In this document: positions 22,511-34,800 of the stretch, piece by piece | How the letters are laid out: every line of letters begins with the position of its first letter | How positions within the stretch are numbered: the first letter of the stretch is position 1 | Source: Dugong dugon | Taxonomy: Eukaryota; Chordata; Mammalia; Sirenia; Dugongidae | Assembly (NCBI GenBank): GCA_030035585.1 | Contig: CM057476.1 | Coordinates: 22,738,501 to 22,802,500 of the forward strand | Direction of reading: 5' to 3' | Length of the DNA stretch: 64,000 nt | Translations under genes and position numbers: made by a program | The notes under the pieces: model-generated | What the model saw: the letters and a program-made list of their open reading frames with translations, nothing else | Databases searched by the model: none | What the model was told of the DNA's origin: nothing

Positions 22511-23067
22511 TTTGATGTCTTTTTTGTGTATTAACAGTTTCTTCGTTCCACTTGATTTTCTGTGCTGAGTCATTTTTCTTTATGTATTTTCTTTTCATCT
22601 TTTTCATTGTTGTTGATTTTGTATTTGCCGAGTCTTTGTATCTTTCTTGTTTTTTATTTTGATGTGTAGGATTGTTAGTTTTCTTTGTGGTTACCTTAAT
22701 ATTTACCCCTGTTTTTCTAAGTTTATACTAGTCTTTTATTTCTTTATATCGCCTTGACTTCCTCTCCATATGAAAAATCTATGTCTACATTTTTTAGTCC
22801 CTTTATTTTGTTTTAATATTGTCATCTTTTACATGTTGACATCTCTGTTTCCCTATTTTCAGTGTCTTAGCTTTGATTTATTTTTGTGACTTCTCTTTCT
22901 GGGTTGATATCTGGTTGCTCTGTCTTGGGTTGTTGTCTGATGTTACTGATTTTCTAACCGAAGGACTCCCTTTAGTATTTCTTGTAATTTTGGTTTGGTT
23001 TTTGCAAATTCCCTAAACTTCTGTTTATCGGGAAATGCTATTTAGGTACATATTTAGTACCTTGTGG

Positions 23068-23275
23068 AACTCTTCAGGAGTCTCTGGGTCGTGCAAACGG
23101 CTAAGCATTAGGGGGTAGTTTTGAGGTTGAAGTCCACCCAGACGCACCTCAGATGAAAGGCCTGGCAGTCTACTTCTGAAAAATCAGCCATTGAAGACTC
23201 TATGGAGTACAGTTCTACTCTGACACACATAGGGTCGCCATGAGTCAGAATCTCCGGCAACTGGTTGGAGGTTTT
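23068..23275 (+). mobile_element. AfroSINE-type SINE, long variant, plus strand
   Basis: A diverged tRNA head (GTCGTGCAAACGGCTAAGC) is followed by a middle block (AGATGAAAGGCCTGGCAGTC) and a tail ATAGGGTCGCCATGAGTCAGAATC. This is the longer version of the family, with an extra middle segment, lying just beyond the L1 target site. Confidence 0.8.
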
Positions 23276-24101
23276 CAAAGGTTCATGGAGTCAGTGTGAC
23301 TCATGCAGGTTGTCTCAGATGTAGTCATAAGATCCCAAGCAGCCACCAGACTACTAGGATGAGGGCCTCAACCAGTAGCATCGACTACGTCCATCTAGAC
23401 TGACCAAGCCACACACATAAGACACTTAAAGAGTGTTGACAAATAAAAGCCGTTTAGTTACCCATAGAAAACAGCAAGCAACAGGAAACAGTTCCATAAC
23501 AAGTGGTCCCCCCAGCTCAAAAGCTGTCTAGGCGGAGATAGAGACTCTTCTACACGTATCCTCACTTTGCACAGTAGGTAAGGGACCAGGAAGTCCCTTC
23601 CCAGTCAACTTTATATTCCAGGAGCTACTGACCCACTGCATGGATTACAGTGTAGATTTCCCCCCTGACCACCTGAGGAGGGGGTGGTTAGATGTATGGG
23701 CATGAGCGAGGGAACTGTATGTGTTTAACCCTGCTAATTATCGGGCTTGGCATGTGTGTGTGTTTATCCCAGAAGCCTAAAAATGCTAGCACCGGAAGGA
23801 ACAGAGAGGAACTACGGTAGGCCATTTAGGCCTTCCCAAGGACTACCTCCTCTCAGAGTCCTTTGAACACCTTCAGGGATTTCCTAAGACAGTAGATGAA
23901 GCAGTGGGCCAGTTGAAACCTCTTCTTATTTTGTTTCTTCAGAAAAAGAAAAAAAAGATTCAAGTTGATAAAAACATTAGTTTATGACATAATGACTAAA
24001 ACCAAATTTGGGGCCGTTATATTCCTTTAATTCAAATTTTTTTCAGTTTTGGAAGTAGTACCCTTTCCCCCATTTTTTTTTTAATTGTTATAAAAAAAAA
24101 T
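23276..24101. other. Unassigned, moderately GC-rich segment
   Basis: About 23290-23880 has balanced composition and no family I can name. It could be a diverged LTR or unique sequence. A T-rich tract at about 24071-24118 ends at the L1 target site. Confidence 0.4.
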
Positions 24102-24118
24102 TCCCTCACCCATTTTTT

Positions 24119-26285
24119 TATTGTAATTTAGATGAAGGTTTATGCAGCAAATTAGTTTCTCCTTAAACATTTAATACATATATTGTTTTGTGACATTGGT
24201 TGCCAACCCCATGACATGTCAGCACTCTCTCCTTCTTGACCTTGGGCTCCCCATTACCAGCTTTTCTGTCCCCTCCTGCCTTCTTGTCCTTGCTGCTGGG
24301 CTGGTGTGCCCATTTGGTCTCATTTTGTTTTATGGGCCTGTCTGATCTTTGGCTGAAGGATGACCCACAGGAGTGACTTCAGTACTGAGTTAAAATGGTG
24401 TCTGGGAGCCATACTCTCAGGGTTTCTACAGTCTCTGTCAGACCAGTAAATCTGGTCTTTTTTTGTGAATTAGAATTTTGTTCTACATTTTTCTCCAGCT
24501 CTGTTCGAGACCCTCTATTGTGATCCTTGTCAGAGCAGTTGGTGATGGTAGCTAGGCACCGTCTAGTCATGCTGGACTCAGTCTGGTGGAGGCTGTGGTA
24601 GTTGTGGTCCACTAGTCCTTTGGACTAATCTTTCCCTTGTGTCTTTGGGTTTTTTTGTTCTCTCTTCCTTCCGATGGGGTGGGACCAGTGGAGTATCTTA
24701 GATGGCTGCTCACAAGCTTTTAAGACCCCAGATGCTACTCACCAAAGTAAGATGTAAAACATTTTCTTTATAAACTGTGTATGGCAGTTGAGTTAGATGT
24801 CCCTCGAGATCATGGTCTCCAGCCCTCAGCCCAGTAATTCGGTCCCTCAGGGAGTTTGGATGTGTCTGTGAAGCTTCCATGATCTTGCCTTGGTCAAGTT
24901 GTGCTGACTTCCCCAGTGTTTGTGTACTGTCTTACCCTTCACCAAAGTTACCACTTACCTATTGTCTAGTTAGTGTTTTTCCCTCCCCATCCTGCCTCTC
25001 CCTAGAAACAAAGACTGTTTCTTTCTGTATGTAAACCTTTTCATGAGTTTTTTTAATAGTGGTCTCATACAATATTTGTCTTTTTTGTGATTGACTTATT
25101 TCACTCAGCATAATGCCCTCCAGATTTATCCATGTTGTGAGGTGTTTTCACAGATTCATAATATTTTTTATTGTTGTATAGTATTCCATTGTGTGTATGT
25201 ACCATGGTTTATTTATCGATTCATCTGTTGATGGACACTTAGGTTGTTTCCATCTTTTTGTTCTTGTGAATAATGCTGCAGTGAACATGGGTGTGCATAT
25301 GTCTGTTCATGTGACGGCTCTTATTTCTCTAGGATATATTCCTAGGAGTGGGATTGCTGGATCATATGGTATTTCTATTTCTAGCTTTTTAAGGAAGCAC
25401 CATATCGTTTTCCAAAACGGTTGTACCATTTTACATTCCTACCAGCAGTACATAAGAGTTCCAATCTCCCCACGGCTCTCCAACATTTGTTATTTTGTTT
25501 TTTTTGATTCATGCCAGTAATGTTGGGGTAAGATGGTATCTCATTGTAGTTTTGATTTTCATTTCTCTACTGGCTAGTGATCGTGGGTGTTTCTTCATGT
25601 GTCTGTTAGCAGCCTGAATGTCTTCTTTGGTGAAGTGTCTGTTCATATCCTTTGCCCATTTTTTAATTGGATTATTTGTCTTTTTGTTGTAGAGGTATTG
25701 GATTTTGCTATAGATTTTAGAAATTAGACCTTTGTCAGATTTGTCATAGCCAAAAAATTTTTCCCAGTCTGTGGGATCTCTTTTTACTCTTTTTGTGAAG
25801 TCTTTTGATGAGCGTAAGTGTTTAATTTTTAGAAGATCCCAGTAATCTAGCTTATCTTCTGGTGTTTTTGTATTGTTAGTTATGGTTTATATGCTATTTA
25901 TGTTGTGTATTAGAGCCGCTAGCATTGACCCTGTTTTTTCTTCTATGATTTTTATAGTTTTTAGTTTTATATTTAGGGTCTTTGATTCATTTTGAATTAG
26001 TTTTTGTGTGTGGTGTGAGGTATCAGTCCTGTTTCATTTTTTTACAGATGGACATCCAGTTTTGCCAGCACCATTTGTTAAAAAGACTGTCTTTTCCCTA
26101 TTTAATGGACTTTGGGCCTTTGTTGAAGATCAGGTGACCGCAGGTGGATGAATTTACATCTGGGTTCTCACTTCTGTTCCATTGGCCAGTGTGTCTGTCA
26201 TTGTACCAGTACCATGCTGTTTTGACTACCATAGGTATGAAGTAGGTTCTGAGGTTAGGGAGTGCGAGTCCTCCTACTTTATTCT
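24119..26285 (-). mobile_element. 5'-truncated L1 (3' UTR plus ORF2 C-terminus)
   Basis: The terminal 3' UTR starts at 24119 (TTATTGTAATTTAGATGAAGG) and has a single, not doubled, end. The ORF2 C-terminal part runs from about 25080 to 26285 and keeps a piece at 26307-26098 (KVGGLALPNLRTYF, TAWYWYNDRHTGQW). The 17-bp target duplication TTCCCTCACCCATTTTT (24102-24118) / TTCCCTCCCCCATTTTT (26286-26302) differs at one base. The coding part is broken. Confidence 0.9.
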
Positions 26286-26302
26286 TTCCCTCCCCCATTT
26301 TT

Positions 26303-26370
26303 GACAACCAAAAATGTCTCCAGACATTGCCAAATGTCCTCTCAGAGGCAAAACTGGCCTGAGTTGAGGG
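26303..26370. mobile_element. MER5A-like (hAT-Charlie) fragment
   Basis: CCAAAAATGTCTCCAGACAT, then TTGCCAAATGTCCTCTCAGAGG, match the end of MER5A. The L1 at 24.1-26.3 kb inserted beside or into it. Confidence 0.7.
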
Positions 26371-26665
26371 CGCAAAAGTAGCTGTTTTTTAAACTTCAGC
26401 CATACAGATGGTCTTTCTTGCAACAGCCCTTTCCAGCCTCGGCATTAACCTGCTTCTTTCTGGCTCAACCACTAGCCCCTCTGTTCTAGCTGGACTTATT
26501 CTTATCCACCTAGAGGTATGAGCTCAGCCAACTATCATTTTTAAAGAGCCTCCGCCACTACAGCCCTATGCTAATGGCAGCACACACACGTTATTCTCTC
26601 TTACTTGTTATTCTGTTTCCTTCATAGAACTAACTACAGTCTGTAATTTCATCTATTTGTTAATC
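26371..26665. other. Unassigned intergenic sequence
   Basis: No open frame or repeat family supported. Confidence 0.5.
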
Positions 26666-26874
26666 TGTTTTAGTCAGCGTTCTCCAGAGAAACAGATCTT
26701 AAACCTTCAACCGATTGAATGAGGTGCCAACACATTATGGAGGGTGGTCTGCTTCACTTAAGACCAATTGATTTAATGGCATGTAACTACTTCATAACAC
26801 AGTCTAGGCTAGTGTTTGACCAACAGTTGGGCACCCTAGCCTAGCCAAATTGATACATAAAATTAACCATCACA
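26666..26874 (-). mobile_element. Old, internally deleted ERV-L-type LTR
   Basis: It starts TGTTTTAGTCAGCGTTCTCC and ends AAATTAACCATCACA, the same termini pattern as the LTRs at 53.4 and 59.5 kb but far more diverged and only 209 bp. Flanks TAATC and TAACA may be a decayed 5-bp target duplication. Confidence 0.6.
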
Positions 26875-26879
26875 TAACA

Positions 26880-27250
26880 TTGTTTGTCTTTCTCCACCAG
26901 TAGAATGTTAAGTAAGCTTCTTCAGAGGCTGGGTCTGGCCTGGTCACCCCAGTACGCAGCACAGTGCCTGGCACACAGTGGGTACTGAGTAAACATTTGA
27001 GGACTGAAACAATAGATTGCCTTTTCTCCCTCCGAAGAGCTTCTGTGGAGTTTCTCCTACTCCTTTCCCTCCTCATTCCCTTGCCATCTTTGTTTAGAAC
27101 CTGAGTGGATGCATAAGCACCATGCCTGGCCCTGTGTTGGGAGCCTCTGGTAAAACCTTCACCTTTCTCATTGGCTTACCAACTCCTTGAGGGCAGAAAC
27201 TGTTAACTTTACTTCTATTTTTATGTTCACAGAAGGTATTCAAATAGATG
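26880..27250 (+). mobile_element. L2-like 3' fragments
   Basis: CACAGTGCCTGGCACACAGTGGGTACTGAGTAAACATTTG and, further on, ACTCCTTGAGGGCAGAAACTG are typical L2 3' blocks. Probably two pieces. Confidence 0.55.
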
Positions 27251-27289
27251 TTGAATGAACTAGTCAATGATTTAAGGAACAATATTAGA

Positions 27290-27470
27290 CAATTACAAAC
27301 TGATAGTGCTCAAAGGGATCTTAGAAATCATCAAAGTCTATGCCCTCACTTTACAGATGAGAGTTGAAGTAATTTGCTCAAGATCCCTAAGCTTGTTAAG
27401 AGACTAAGTCAGAAGTACAACCCATAAGCTCACAACTCCCATTTCAAGGCTCTGTCTTGTCTCCAGCCAG
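27290..27470 (-). mobile_element. MIR-type SINE, minus strand
   Basis: GGGATCTTAGAAATCATCAAAG, then CACTTTACAGATGAGAGTTG and GCTCAAGATCCCTAAGC, fit the reversed MIR core. Confidence 0.6.
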
Positions 27471-28313
27471 GCTAGTTTCTGATTACTTTTCTGTGAACCC
27501 GACTTATAACTCAAACACAGAAATTCCAAGCCAAAGACTTGATTCTTGTCAATTAGAAGCTTTTTGAGCTTGTACTCTTCATCTTCTGATTAATTCCAGC
27601 CCTAGGGATAATGGTCTAATGAACTCAAAAGTGTTATATGATATTCAGACAATTTCTTAGCTTCTTTTGTACCTTTCAGTGATAAACTAGAACTTGTCCC
27701 TGTCAAAGCAAAATACCTTGTTTGTTTTGGAAGGAAAAAAGAATTATGGTAGAAACTGATCATTGTTTGTTGCTGTCATGTGCCGTGGCATTGGTTCCAA
27801 CTCATAGCACTGTATGTACAACAGAACAAAACACTGCCCAGTCCTGAGCCATCCTCATAATTGTTATGCTTGAGCCCATTGTTGCAGCTGCTATGTCAAT
27901 CCATATTGTTGAGGGTCTTCCTCTTTTTCACTGACCCTCTACTTTACCAACCATGATGTCCTTCTCCAGGGACTGATCCCTCCTGATAACATGTCCAAAG
28001 TATGTAAAACATAGTCTCGCCATTCTTGCTTCTAAGGAGCATTCTGGTTGTACTTCTTCCAAGACAGGTTTGTTCATTCTTTTGGCAGCCCATGGTATAT
28101 TCAATATTCTTTGCCAACACCACAATTCAAAAGCATCAATTCTTCAGTCTTCCTTATTCATCATCCAGCTTTTGCATGCATATGAGGCAATTGAAAACAC
28201 CATGGCTTGGATCAGGTGCTCCTTAGTCTTCAAGGTGACATCTTTGCTTTTTAACAGTTTAAAGAGGTCTTTTGCAGCAGATTTGCCCAATGCAATGTGT
28301 TGTTTGATTTCTT

Positions 28314-30396
28314 TTTTTTTTTTTTTATCGTACTTCAGGTGAAGGTTTACAGAACAGTTTCTCATGAAACAGTAGTACACATATTGTTTTATGACGTTGG
28401 TTAACAACCCCACAACATGTCAACCCTCTCCCTTCTTGACCTTTTTTTTTTGGTGAAAATATACATAGCCAAAGATACACCATTTTAAAAATTTCTACAT
28501 GCACAGTTCAGTGACATTGACTACGATCTTCCAATTGTGCTGCTTATTCTCACTTTAGATGAAGGTTGACAGAAGAAAATAGTTTCTCATTAAACAGTTA
28601 GTACACATGTTGCCCTATGACAACGGTTAACAACCTCACAACACATCAACACTATCCATATGCAACCTTGGGTTCCCTATCACCAGCTTTCCTGTCCCCT
28701 TCTGCCTTCTATTCCTTGTCCCTGGACTGCTGTGCCTCATTAGTCCCATTTGGTTTTATGGGGCTGTCCACTCCCCGGCTGAACGGTGAACCTCGGAAGT
28801 GACTTCACCACTGAGCTAAAAGGGTGTCTGGGGGCCATACTCTCGGGGTTTCTCTAGTCTCCTTTAGGCCAGTAAATCTGATCTTTTTTTTCTGAGTTAG
28901 AATTTTGTTCTACATCCTTCTCCAGCTCTGTCCAGAACCCTCTGTTGTGATCCTGGTCAGAGGAGTCAGTGGTGGTAGCCAGGCACCATCTAGCTGTACT
29001 GGACTCAGTCTGGTGGAGGCCTTGGTAGCTGTGGTCCATTAGTCCTTCAGACTAATCTTTCCCTTGTATCCTGTTCTCTTCACACACCCGTGCTTCTGAA
29101 GGGATGAGACCAGTGGAGTATCTTAGATGGCTGCTCACAGGCTTTTAAGACCCCAGACACTACTCACCAAGGTCGAATGTAGAACATTGCCTTTATAAAC
29201 TGTGTTATGCCAGTTGAGCTAGATGTTCCCCAAGACCATGGTTCCTACAGCCCTCCGCCCAGCAATTCAGTCCCTCAGAGAGTTTGGATGTGTCTAGGGA
29301 GCTTCCATGACCTTTCCTTGTACAGGTTGTGCTGGTTTCCCCAGTACTATGTCTCATCCTTCACCCAAGATACCACTTATCTATTGCCTATTTAGTATTT
29401 CCCCTCCACCCTTCCCATCCCTGCTAAAGATTGTTACTTTTTGTGTGTGAACTTTTTCATGGGTTTTTACAATAGAGGTCTCATGCAATATTTGTCCTTT
29501 CGGGATTGACTTATTTCACATAGTATAATGTCCTCCAGTTTCATCCATGTTATGAGATGATTCACAGATTCATCATTGTCCTTTCTTGTTGCGTAGTAGT
29601 CCATCGTGTGTATGTACTGTAGTTTGTTTATACATTCATCTGTTGATGGGCATCTAGGTTGTTTAGATCTTTTTGCTATTGTGAACAATGCTGCCATGAA
29701 CATAGGTGTGCGTATGTCTATTTGAGTGACGACTCCTATTTCTCTAGGGTATATTCCTAAGAGTGGGATTGCTGGACCATATGGTATGTCTATTTCTAGC
29801 TTTGTAAGGAAGCGCCATATCATTTTCCAAAGTGGTTGTATCATTTTGCATTCCCACCAGCAGTGTATAAGAGTTCCAATCTCCCTGCAGCCCCTCCAAC
29901 ATTTGTTATTTCCAGTGTTTTTGATTCATGCCAGTAATGCTGGGGTGAGATGGTATCTCATTGTGGTTTTAATTTGCATTTCTCTAATGGCTAGTGATCG
30001 CGAGCATTTCCTCATGGGTCTGTTGGCCGCTTGAATGTCTTCTTTGGTGAAGTGTCTGTTCATTTCCTTTGCCCATTTTTTAATAGGATTATTTGTCTTT
30101 TTGTTGTAGAGGTGTTGGATTTTCTTGTAGATTATGGAGATTAGACCTTTGTCTGACTTGTACTGTCCAAAAATTTTTTCACAGTCTGTAGGTTCTCTTT
30201 TTACTCTTTTGGTGAAGTCTTTTGAAGAGCATAGGGGTTTGATTTTTAGAAGATCCCAGTTATCTAGCTTATCTTCTGGGGTTTGTGTGTTGATGGTTAT
30301 GGTTTGTATCCTGTTAAAGCTGTGTATTAAGGCCTGTAGCGTTGGTCCTATTTTTTTCTTCTATGAACTTTATAGTTTTTGGCTTTATATTTAGGT
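28314..30396 (-). mobile_element. 5'-truncated L1 nested in RTE, with doubled 3' terminus
   Basis: A perfect 16-bp target duplication TGTTGTTTGATTTCTT (28298-28313 and 30397-30412) rejoins the RTE exactly. The 3' UTR has the doubled terminal module (28320-28650). The ORF2 C-terminus is open at 29844-29467 (125 codons: WRFLTKLEIDIPYGPAIPLLG, ending MRPLL), then degraded upstream. Confidence 0.93.
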
Positions 30397-30497
30397 TGTT
30401 GTTTGATTTCTTGACTGCTGCTTCCATGGGTGTTGATGGTGGATCCAAGTAAAATGAAATCCTTGACCACTTCAGCCTTTTCTCCGTTTATCATGAT

Positions 30498-31056
30498 TGC
30501 GTTAGTCATCTACTACTGCTATAACAGAAATACCACAAGTGGATGGCTTTCACAAAGACAAATTTATTTTCTCACAGTCTAAGTAGGCTAGAAGTCCAAA
30601 TTCAAGGCATCAGCTCTAGGGGAAGGGTTTCTCTTTCTGTCTGCTGTGGAGGAAGGTCCTTCTCACCAATCTTCCCCTAGACTAGCAGCTTTTCCACGCA
30701 GGAACCGCAGGTCCAAAGGACACACTCTGCTCTCTTGGTAGTTTGAGGTCCCCAACTCTCTGCTCATTTCCCTTTCTTTTTATCTCTTGTAAGATAAAAG
30801 GTGGTGCAGGCCACACCCCAGGGAAACTCCTTTTGTATTGGATCAGGAATGTGACCTGAGCAAGGGTGTTACAGCCCACCCTAATCATCTTCAACATAAT
30901 CCAATCTTGCTTTATTAACCACAGGCAGAGATTAGGATTTACAATATATAAGAAGATTATATCAATCACAAAATGGAGGACAACCACACAATACTGGTAC
31001 TTATGGCCTAACCAAGTTGACACATATTTTTAGAGGACACAGTTCAATCCATTACA
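30498..31056 (-). mobile_element. Solo LTR, MaLR-like family, nested in RTE
   Basis: 559 bp from TGCGTTAGTCATC to CAATCCATTACA, with 5-bp target duplications ATGAT on both sides, inserted within the RTE block CTCCGTTTATCATGATGTTGC. It shares ends and middle blocks with LTRs at 36.69 and 38.96 kb. A MaLR/ERV-L-type assignment follows from the 5-bp duplication and MLT1-like terminal wording. Confidence 0.85.
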
Positions 31057-31844
31057 ATGATGTTGCTTATTGGTCCAGTTATGAGGATTTTTGTTTTCTT
31101 TATGTAGAGATATAATCCATACTGAAGGCTGTAGTCTTTGATCTTCATCAGTAAGTTCTCCAAGTCCTTTTAGCTTTTAGCAAGTAAGGTCATGTCATCT
31201 GCATATTGCAGGTTGTTAATGAGTCTTCCACCAATCCTGATGCCACATTCGTCTTCATATAGTCCAGCTTCTGAGATTATTTGCTCAGCATACAGATTAA
31301 GTAAGTATGGTGAAAGGATACAACCCTAACGCACACCTTTCTTGATTTTAAACCATGCAGTATCCCCTTGCTCTGTTTGAACGACTGCCTCTTTGTCTAT
31401 GTACAGGTTCTGCATGAGCACAATTAAGTGTTCTGGAATTCCCATTCTTTGCGACGTTCTCCATAATTTGTTATGATCCACACAGTCAAAGGCCTTTGCA
31501 TAGTCAGGAAAACACAGGTAAACATCTTTCTGGTAGTCTCTGCTTTCAGCCAGGATCCATCTGACATCAGCAGTGTTATCCCTCATTCCCTGTCTTCTTC
31601 AGAATCCGGCTTGAATTTCTGGCAGTTCCCTGTAGATGTACTGCTGCAGCTGCCTTTGAATGATCTTCAGCAAAATTTTACTTGCACGTGACAATGATTT
31701 TGTTCGATAATTTCCACATTCTGTTGGATCACCTTTCTTTGGAATGGGCACAAATATGGATCTCTTCCAGTCAGCTGACCAGGTAGCTGTCTTCTGAATT
31801 TCTTGGCATAGACAAGTGAGTACCTCCAGTGTTGCATCCATTTG

Positions 31845-32050
31845 TTGTAGGAGTTCTTTATATATTCTGGATATTAAACTCTTACCAGCTATATGGTTCC
31901 CAAAGATTTTCTCCTGTTCCATGGTTGTCTCTTTCTTGATAAAGTCTTTTGGTGAACAAAAGTTTTTAATTTTTATGAAGTCAAATTTATTCTTTCGTTG
32001 CTCGAGCTTTTGGTGTCATATCAAAGAATCCATTGTCAAAAGCTAGGTTT
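31845..32050 (-). mobile_element. Old L1 ORF2 fragment
   Basis: GGAGTTCTTTATATATTCTGG, then CTCTTACCAGCTATATGGTT and TTTGGTGTCATATCAAAGAA, match reversed old L1 ORF2. It is probably the host into which the RTE inserted. Confidence 0.75.
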
Positions 32051-34105
32051 TGAAGCATCAAGCATTTGTTCTGCACCTGCCATTTATAAGGCACTCTACT
32101 TGGCACTGGGGACCTGAGAGATAATGACTTGGTCCCTGAGCTGTGGAAATTTACAGTTCAGTGAGCGAGAGACCTATAAACCCATTGCTAACGTAGAGAA
32201 TAATCTGTAAGTATTAATGGAAATACAAAGTATGTAACAATGTAGAGAAGGAAGCTATCCATTCTAAATAGGGAATCAAGAAGGCTTTACAAAGGAAGTA
32301 GCGTTTTTAGGAGGAAAGCATGTGCATCTAATTTCCTTTACTCATTTTTTGGCAATGGTTAGACTACTTCAAACCAATCAAAGCAGCATTTTGCTTACCA
32401 CTTAAAACCCCAGAGAGTAAGGGAGGTATAAGATCCTTTCTCACTACTCCTTGCAACAACACACTCCTGAAAGCTAGATGTTGCCTTTGCAATTCCAGGT
32501 GCCTCACTCATGGTTAGGAAGAGAGCCTAGTAGAGCCTCCTTTCCTTTTGTCTCCTTCCTTACTAGGGTTAAGTCCAATGTGCTCTCTCATGCCAGCTTC
32601 ATTATTTCAAGTTCTCTCATTTTTGCATTATGGTGTTATTGTATCCTGGTCTCCACTGGGGCATGTGGTAGCCCTGTGATTTCTTTTGGTCAGTGGTGTT
32701 TCTAAATATGTTTATGAATGTGACTCTAGAGTTCTAGAATTTTAAGCATCATTGATAAGAAAATAAAGGCAAAATGGTTTAGAGTTTGGAATCAAGCCTC
32801 TCTGTGTAACCTGATTATGTTGGCTGACTTATTTGGGATATTTTTTAGAGGGAGAGGCAGAGGTTGCCAACTTGGCTTTAGCTTCTGAACTTTATCCATT
32901 CTTTCACAGCCAAAGAGAAGCCAGTCACTATGAACTAAGTTCAGGCTATAGATTCTAAGCATAAACTCCTGCTGCTTTTGCCCACACTCTATCTGCAAAA
33001 TATAATTCCATGTGTCGGTGACAATTTATTATGGCCTTCATGCCCACTCAGAGTTGCCTCTCAGTTTCTACAGCCTTTGAATTGGTCTTTTCTGACTGGC
33101 AGAAGGATCTCCATGTGGGTTGTGTGATTTGGGGAAAGCCTAGGGTTTAATGAACTGGAACAGGAAAGGACTGGGGCTATAAATGACAGGCTGCTGCCTG
33201 CTTGAGTGCTAAGAAATGATGGCGGGGTAGGTGGTGAATTCTCAGATGCTATAAAAATGTTCTGTTTGGCTACTTAGTTCTGTTTTCTGCTAAATATGAC
33301 GTTTTGGTGACATGTAAAATTCCTCTTAATATTTATCATTTAATAGAAAAAGTTTCAAATAAAAACCACTTAAAACTGGCTTGCCATGACTGCTGTTTCT
33401 GCAGAAAGAGCTAAGATAAGGTGGTGTACAAAATTCACCACACAACTGACAGCCTATATTTCAAGGCCCTTTACTTTCTATACCTTTTGGTGCTTGGTAA
33501 ATGACAGTTACCAAAAAATGTTTTAGAACACCTATAAGATTATATTGCAGCCTCAGAGCCATTAGGGGCTTTTTTCTTCCCTTAGTTTATACTAACCTAA
33601 TGATAAATTTGTAAGAACAAATGACCTCTGACTGAGAAGGTCCCTAATTTAAGAATTTTTATGATCTCAACATGAACTGGACACAGTAATACAAGAAATC
33701 TAACTGAGGCAGACATTTCTGACTTCCCATTAAACAAACAAAAACCAGTTCCTTCCCACCAAGAGAATGGTTACACAATTGGAAAGCGCATAAGATATCA
33801 CAGGAAAATTACCTACATAGCTTTAAAATTGGAAAGGAGGAAGAGAATTGCAAGAAGGCATCATTTACAGTTTGCTGTATCTTAGACCTAAGGAAACTAG
33901 CTTCCTCCCAGAAAGCCAGACTTCTGTGAAAGCTATAGTCTCAGACATGCCAGCGGCTACGTTAACCTCTAACATATCAGTGCACAGCACAGACAGATTC
34001 ACTGTAGGAAGAGGCATTGGTAGAATCCAGAGTATGAACTCTACTCATCAGTAACCTGTAGACTCCTGCTTCTCATTTTTTGTTGAAGAGCACCTAGATA
34101 TAAAA
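32051..34105. other. Longest mostly unassigned intergenic stretch
   Basis: About 32060-32340 has an old repeat pattern (GGCACTCTACTTGGCACTGGGGACC) that I cannot name. The rest shows no sustained open frame, splice pattern or repeat family. Confidence 0.5.
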
Positions 34106-34311
34106 CGAAATGAAACCTGTTGCTGTCGAGTCGATTCCAACTCGTAGCAACCCTAATAGGACAGAGTGGAACTGCCCTAGAGAGTTTCCAAGCCTGTATT
34201 CCTTACAGAAGCAGACTGCAACATCTTTCTCCCTTGGAACAACTGTTGGGTTCGAACCGCCGACCTTTTGGTTAGCAGCCGAGCGCTTAACCATTGGGCA
34301 AGCGGGGCTCC
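34106..34311 (-). mobile_element. AfroSINE-type SINE, long variant
   Basis: A tail GCTGTCGAGTCGATTCCAAC is at the left, a middle block CAGAAGCAGACTGCAACATC, and a tRNA head at the right with a B-box-like GGGTTCGAACCGCCGACC. Flanks CTAGAT occur on both sides. Confidence 0.9.
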
Positions 34312-34499
34312 TTGTCTAGATGTTGAATGCATGTACATATTTTATTGAAAGAATCTCAAATATTATCCAAGCGTTCAACTGGGAGATGTTCAAATTATGC
34401 ATAATTGGGTTGACCTTTGAGAAGATGCATTGCAAATTTCCTATTTCTGTCAGTTATATAGTTATTTTCTATTTATCCTAATTAACCGTTATCTTTTTG

Positions 34500-34640
34500 G
34501 GTGTGTGAACTTTTTATTCAAGTATAATGTACATACAGAAATCATCCTCTTTTTAAAATTTACTTTTTATTGAGGTATAATTCGTATTCCATAAAATTCA
34601 CACCTGTAAAGTGTACAAGTCAGAGCTCAATAATCGACAG
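34500..34640 (-). mobile_element. Old L1 3' UTR fragment
   Basis: ATTGAGGTATAATTCGTATTCC and AAATTCACACCTGTAAAGTG resemble reversed older L1 3' ends. Diverged. Confidence 0.5.
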
Positions 34641-34649
34641 GCACAACCC

Positions 34650-34800
34650 TATGCTATAGGTACTATCATTGTCCTGACTTACAGATAAGGAAACAGAGGC
34701 ATGGAAAAATTAAATTATTTGCCAAGGTCCCACAGCTAATAAATGGTAGAATTTGATATTTGATCTTGGGCTTCTGGCTTTTGAGCCATGCTCTAAACCA
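34650..34800 (-). mobile_element. MIR-type SINE, minus strand
   Basis: CTTACAGATAAGGAAACAG, TTTGCCAAGGTCCCACAGC and a closing GAGCCATGCTCTAAACCA follow reversed MIR. Confidence 0.75.

Larger units (their letters stand above)
12215..23040 (-). mobile_element. Older L1 (minus), 5'-truncated within ORF1, split by a younger L1
   Basis: The 3' UTR lies at 12215-12930 and 18433-18734, ORF2 runs from about 18735 to 22510, and an ORF1 C-terminal stub (KGVL region) lies at about 22940-23040 where the copy is 5'-truncated. Target duplications TTTAGGTAC at 12206-12214 and 23041-23049 bracket it. Its 3' UTR differs from that of the younger copies and matches the plus-strand copy at 38.0-38.87 kb, so it is a distinct subfamily. 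Confidence 0.9.
27771..31840 (-). mobile_element. RTE (BovB-like) LINE, 5'-truncated, split by an L1 and a solo LTR
   Basis: In minus order, the RT region is at 31840-31062, where 31586-31326 reads open and carries the palm motif CFPDYAKAFDCVDHNK. RTE continues at 30497-30413 and 28313-27771. The C-terminal block at 28125-27928 (WAAKRMNKPVLEE, TYFGHVIRRDQSLEK) matches the BovB C-terminus. The left end starts TTTGTTGCTGTCATG and the right flank reads TTTGTTG, a possible 7-bp target duplication. The frame is broken, and the element is interrupted at 28314-30396 and 30498-31056. Confidence 0.88.
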
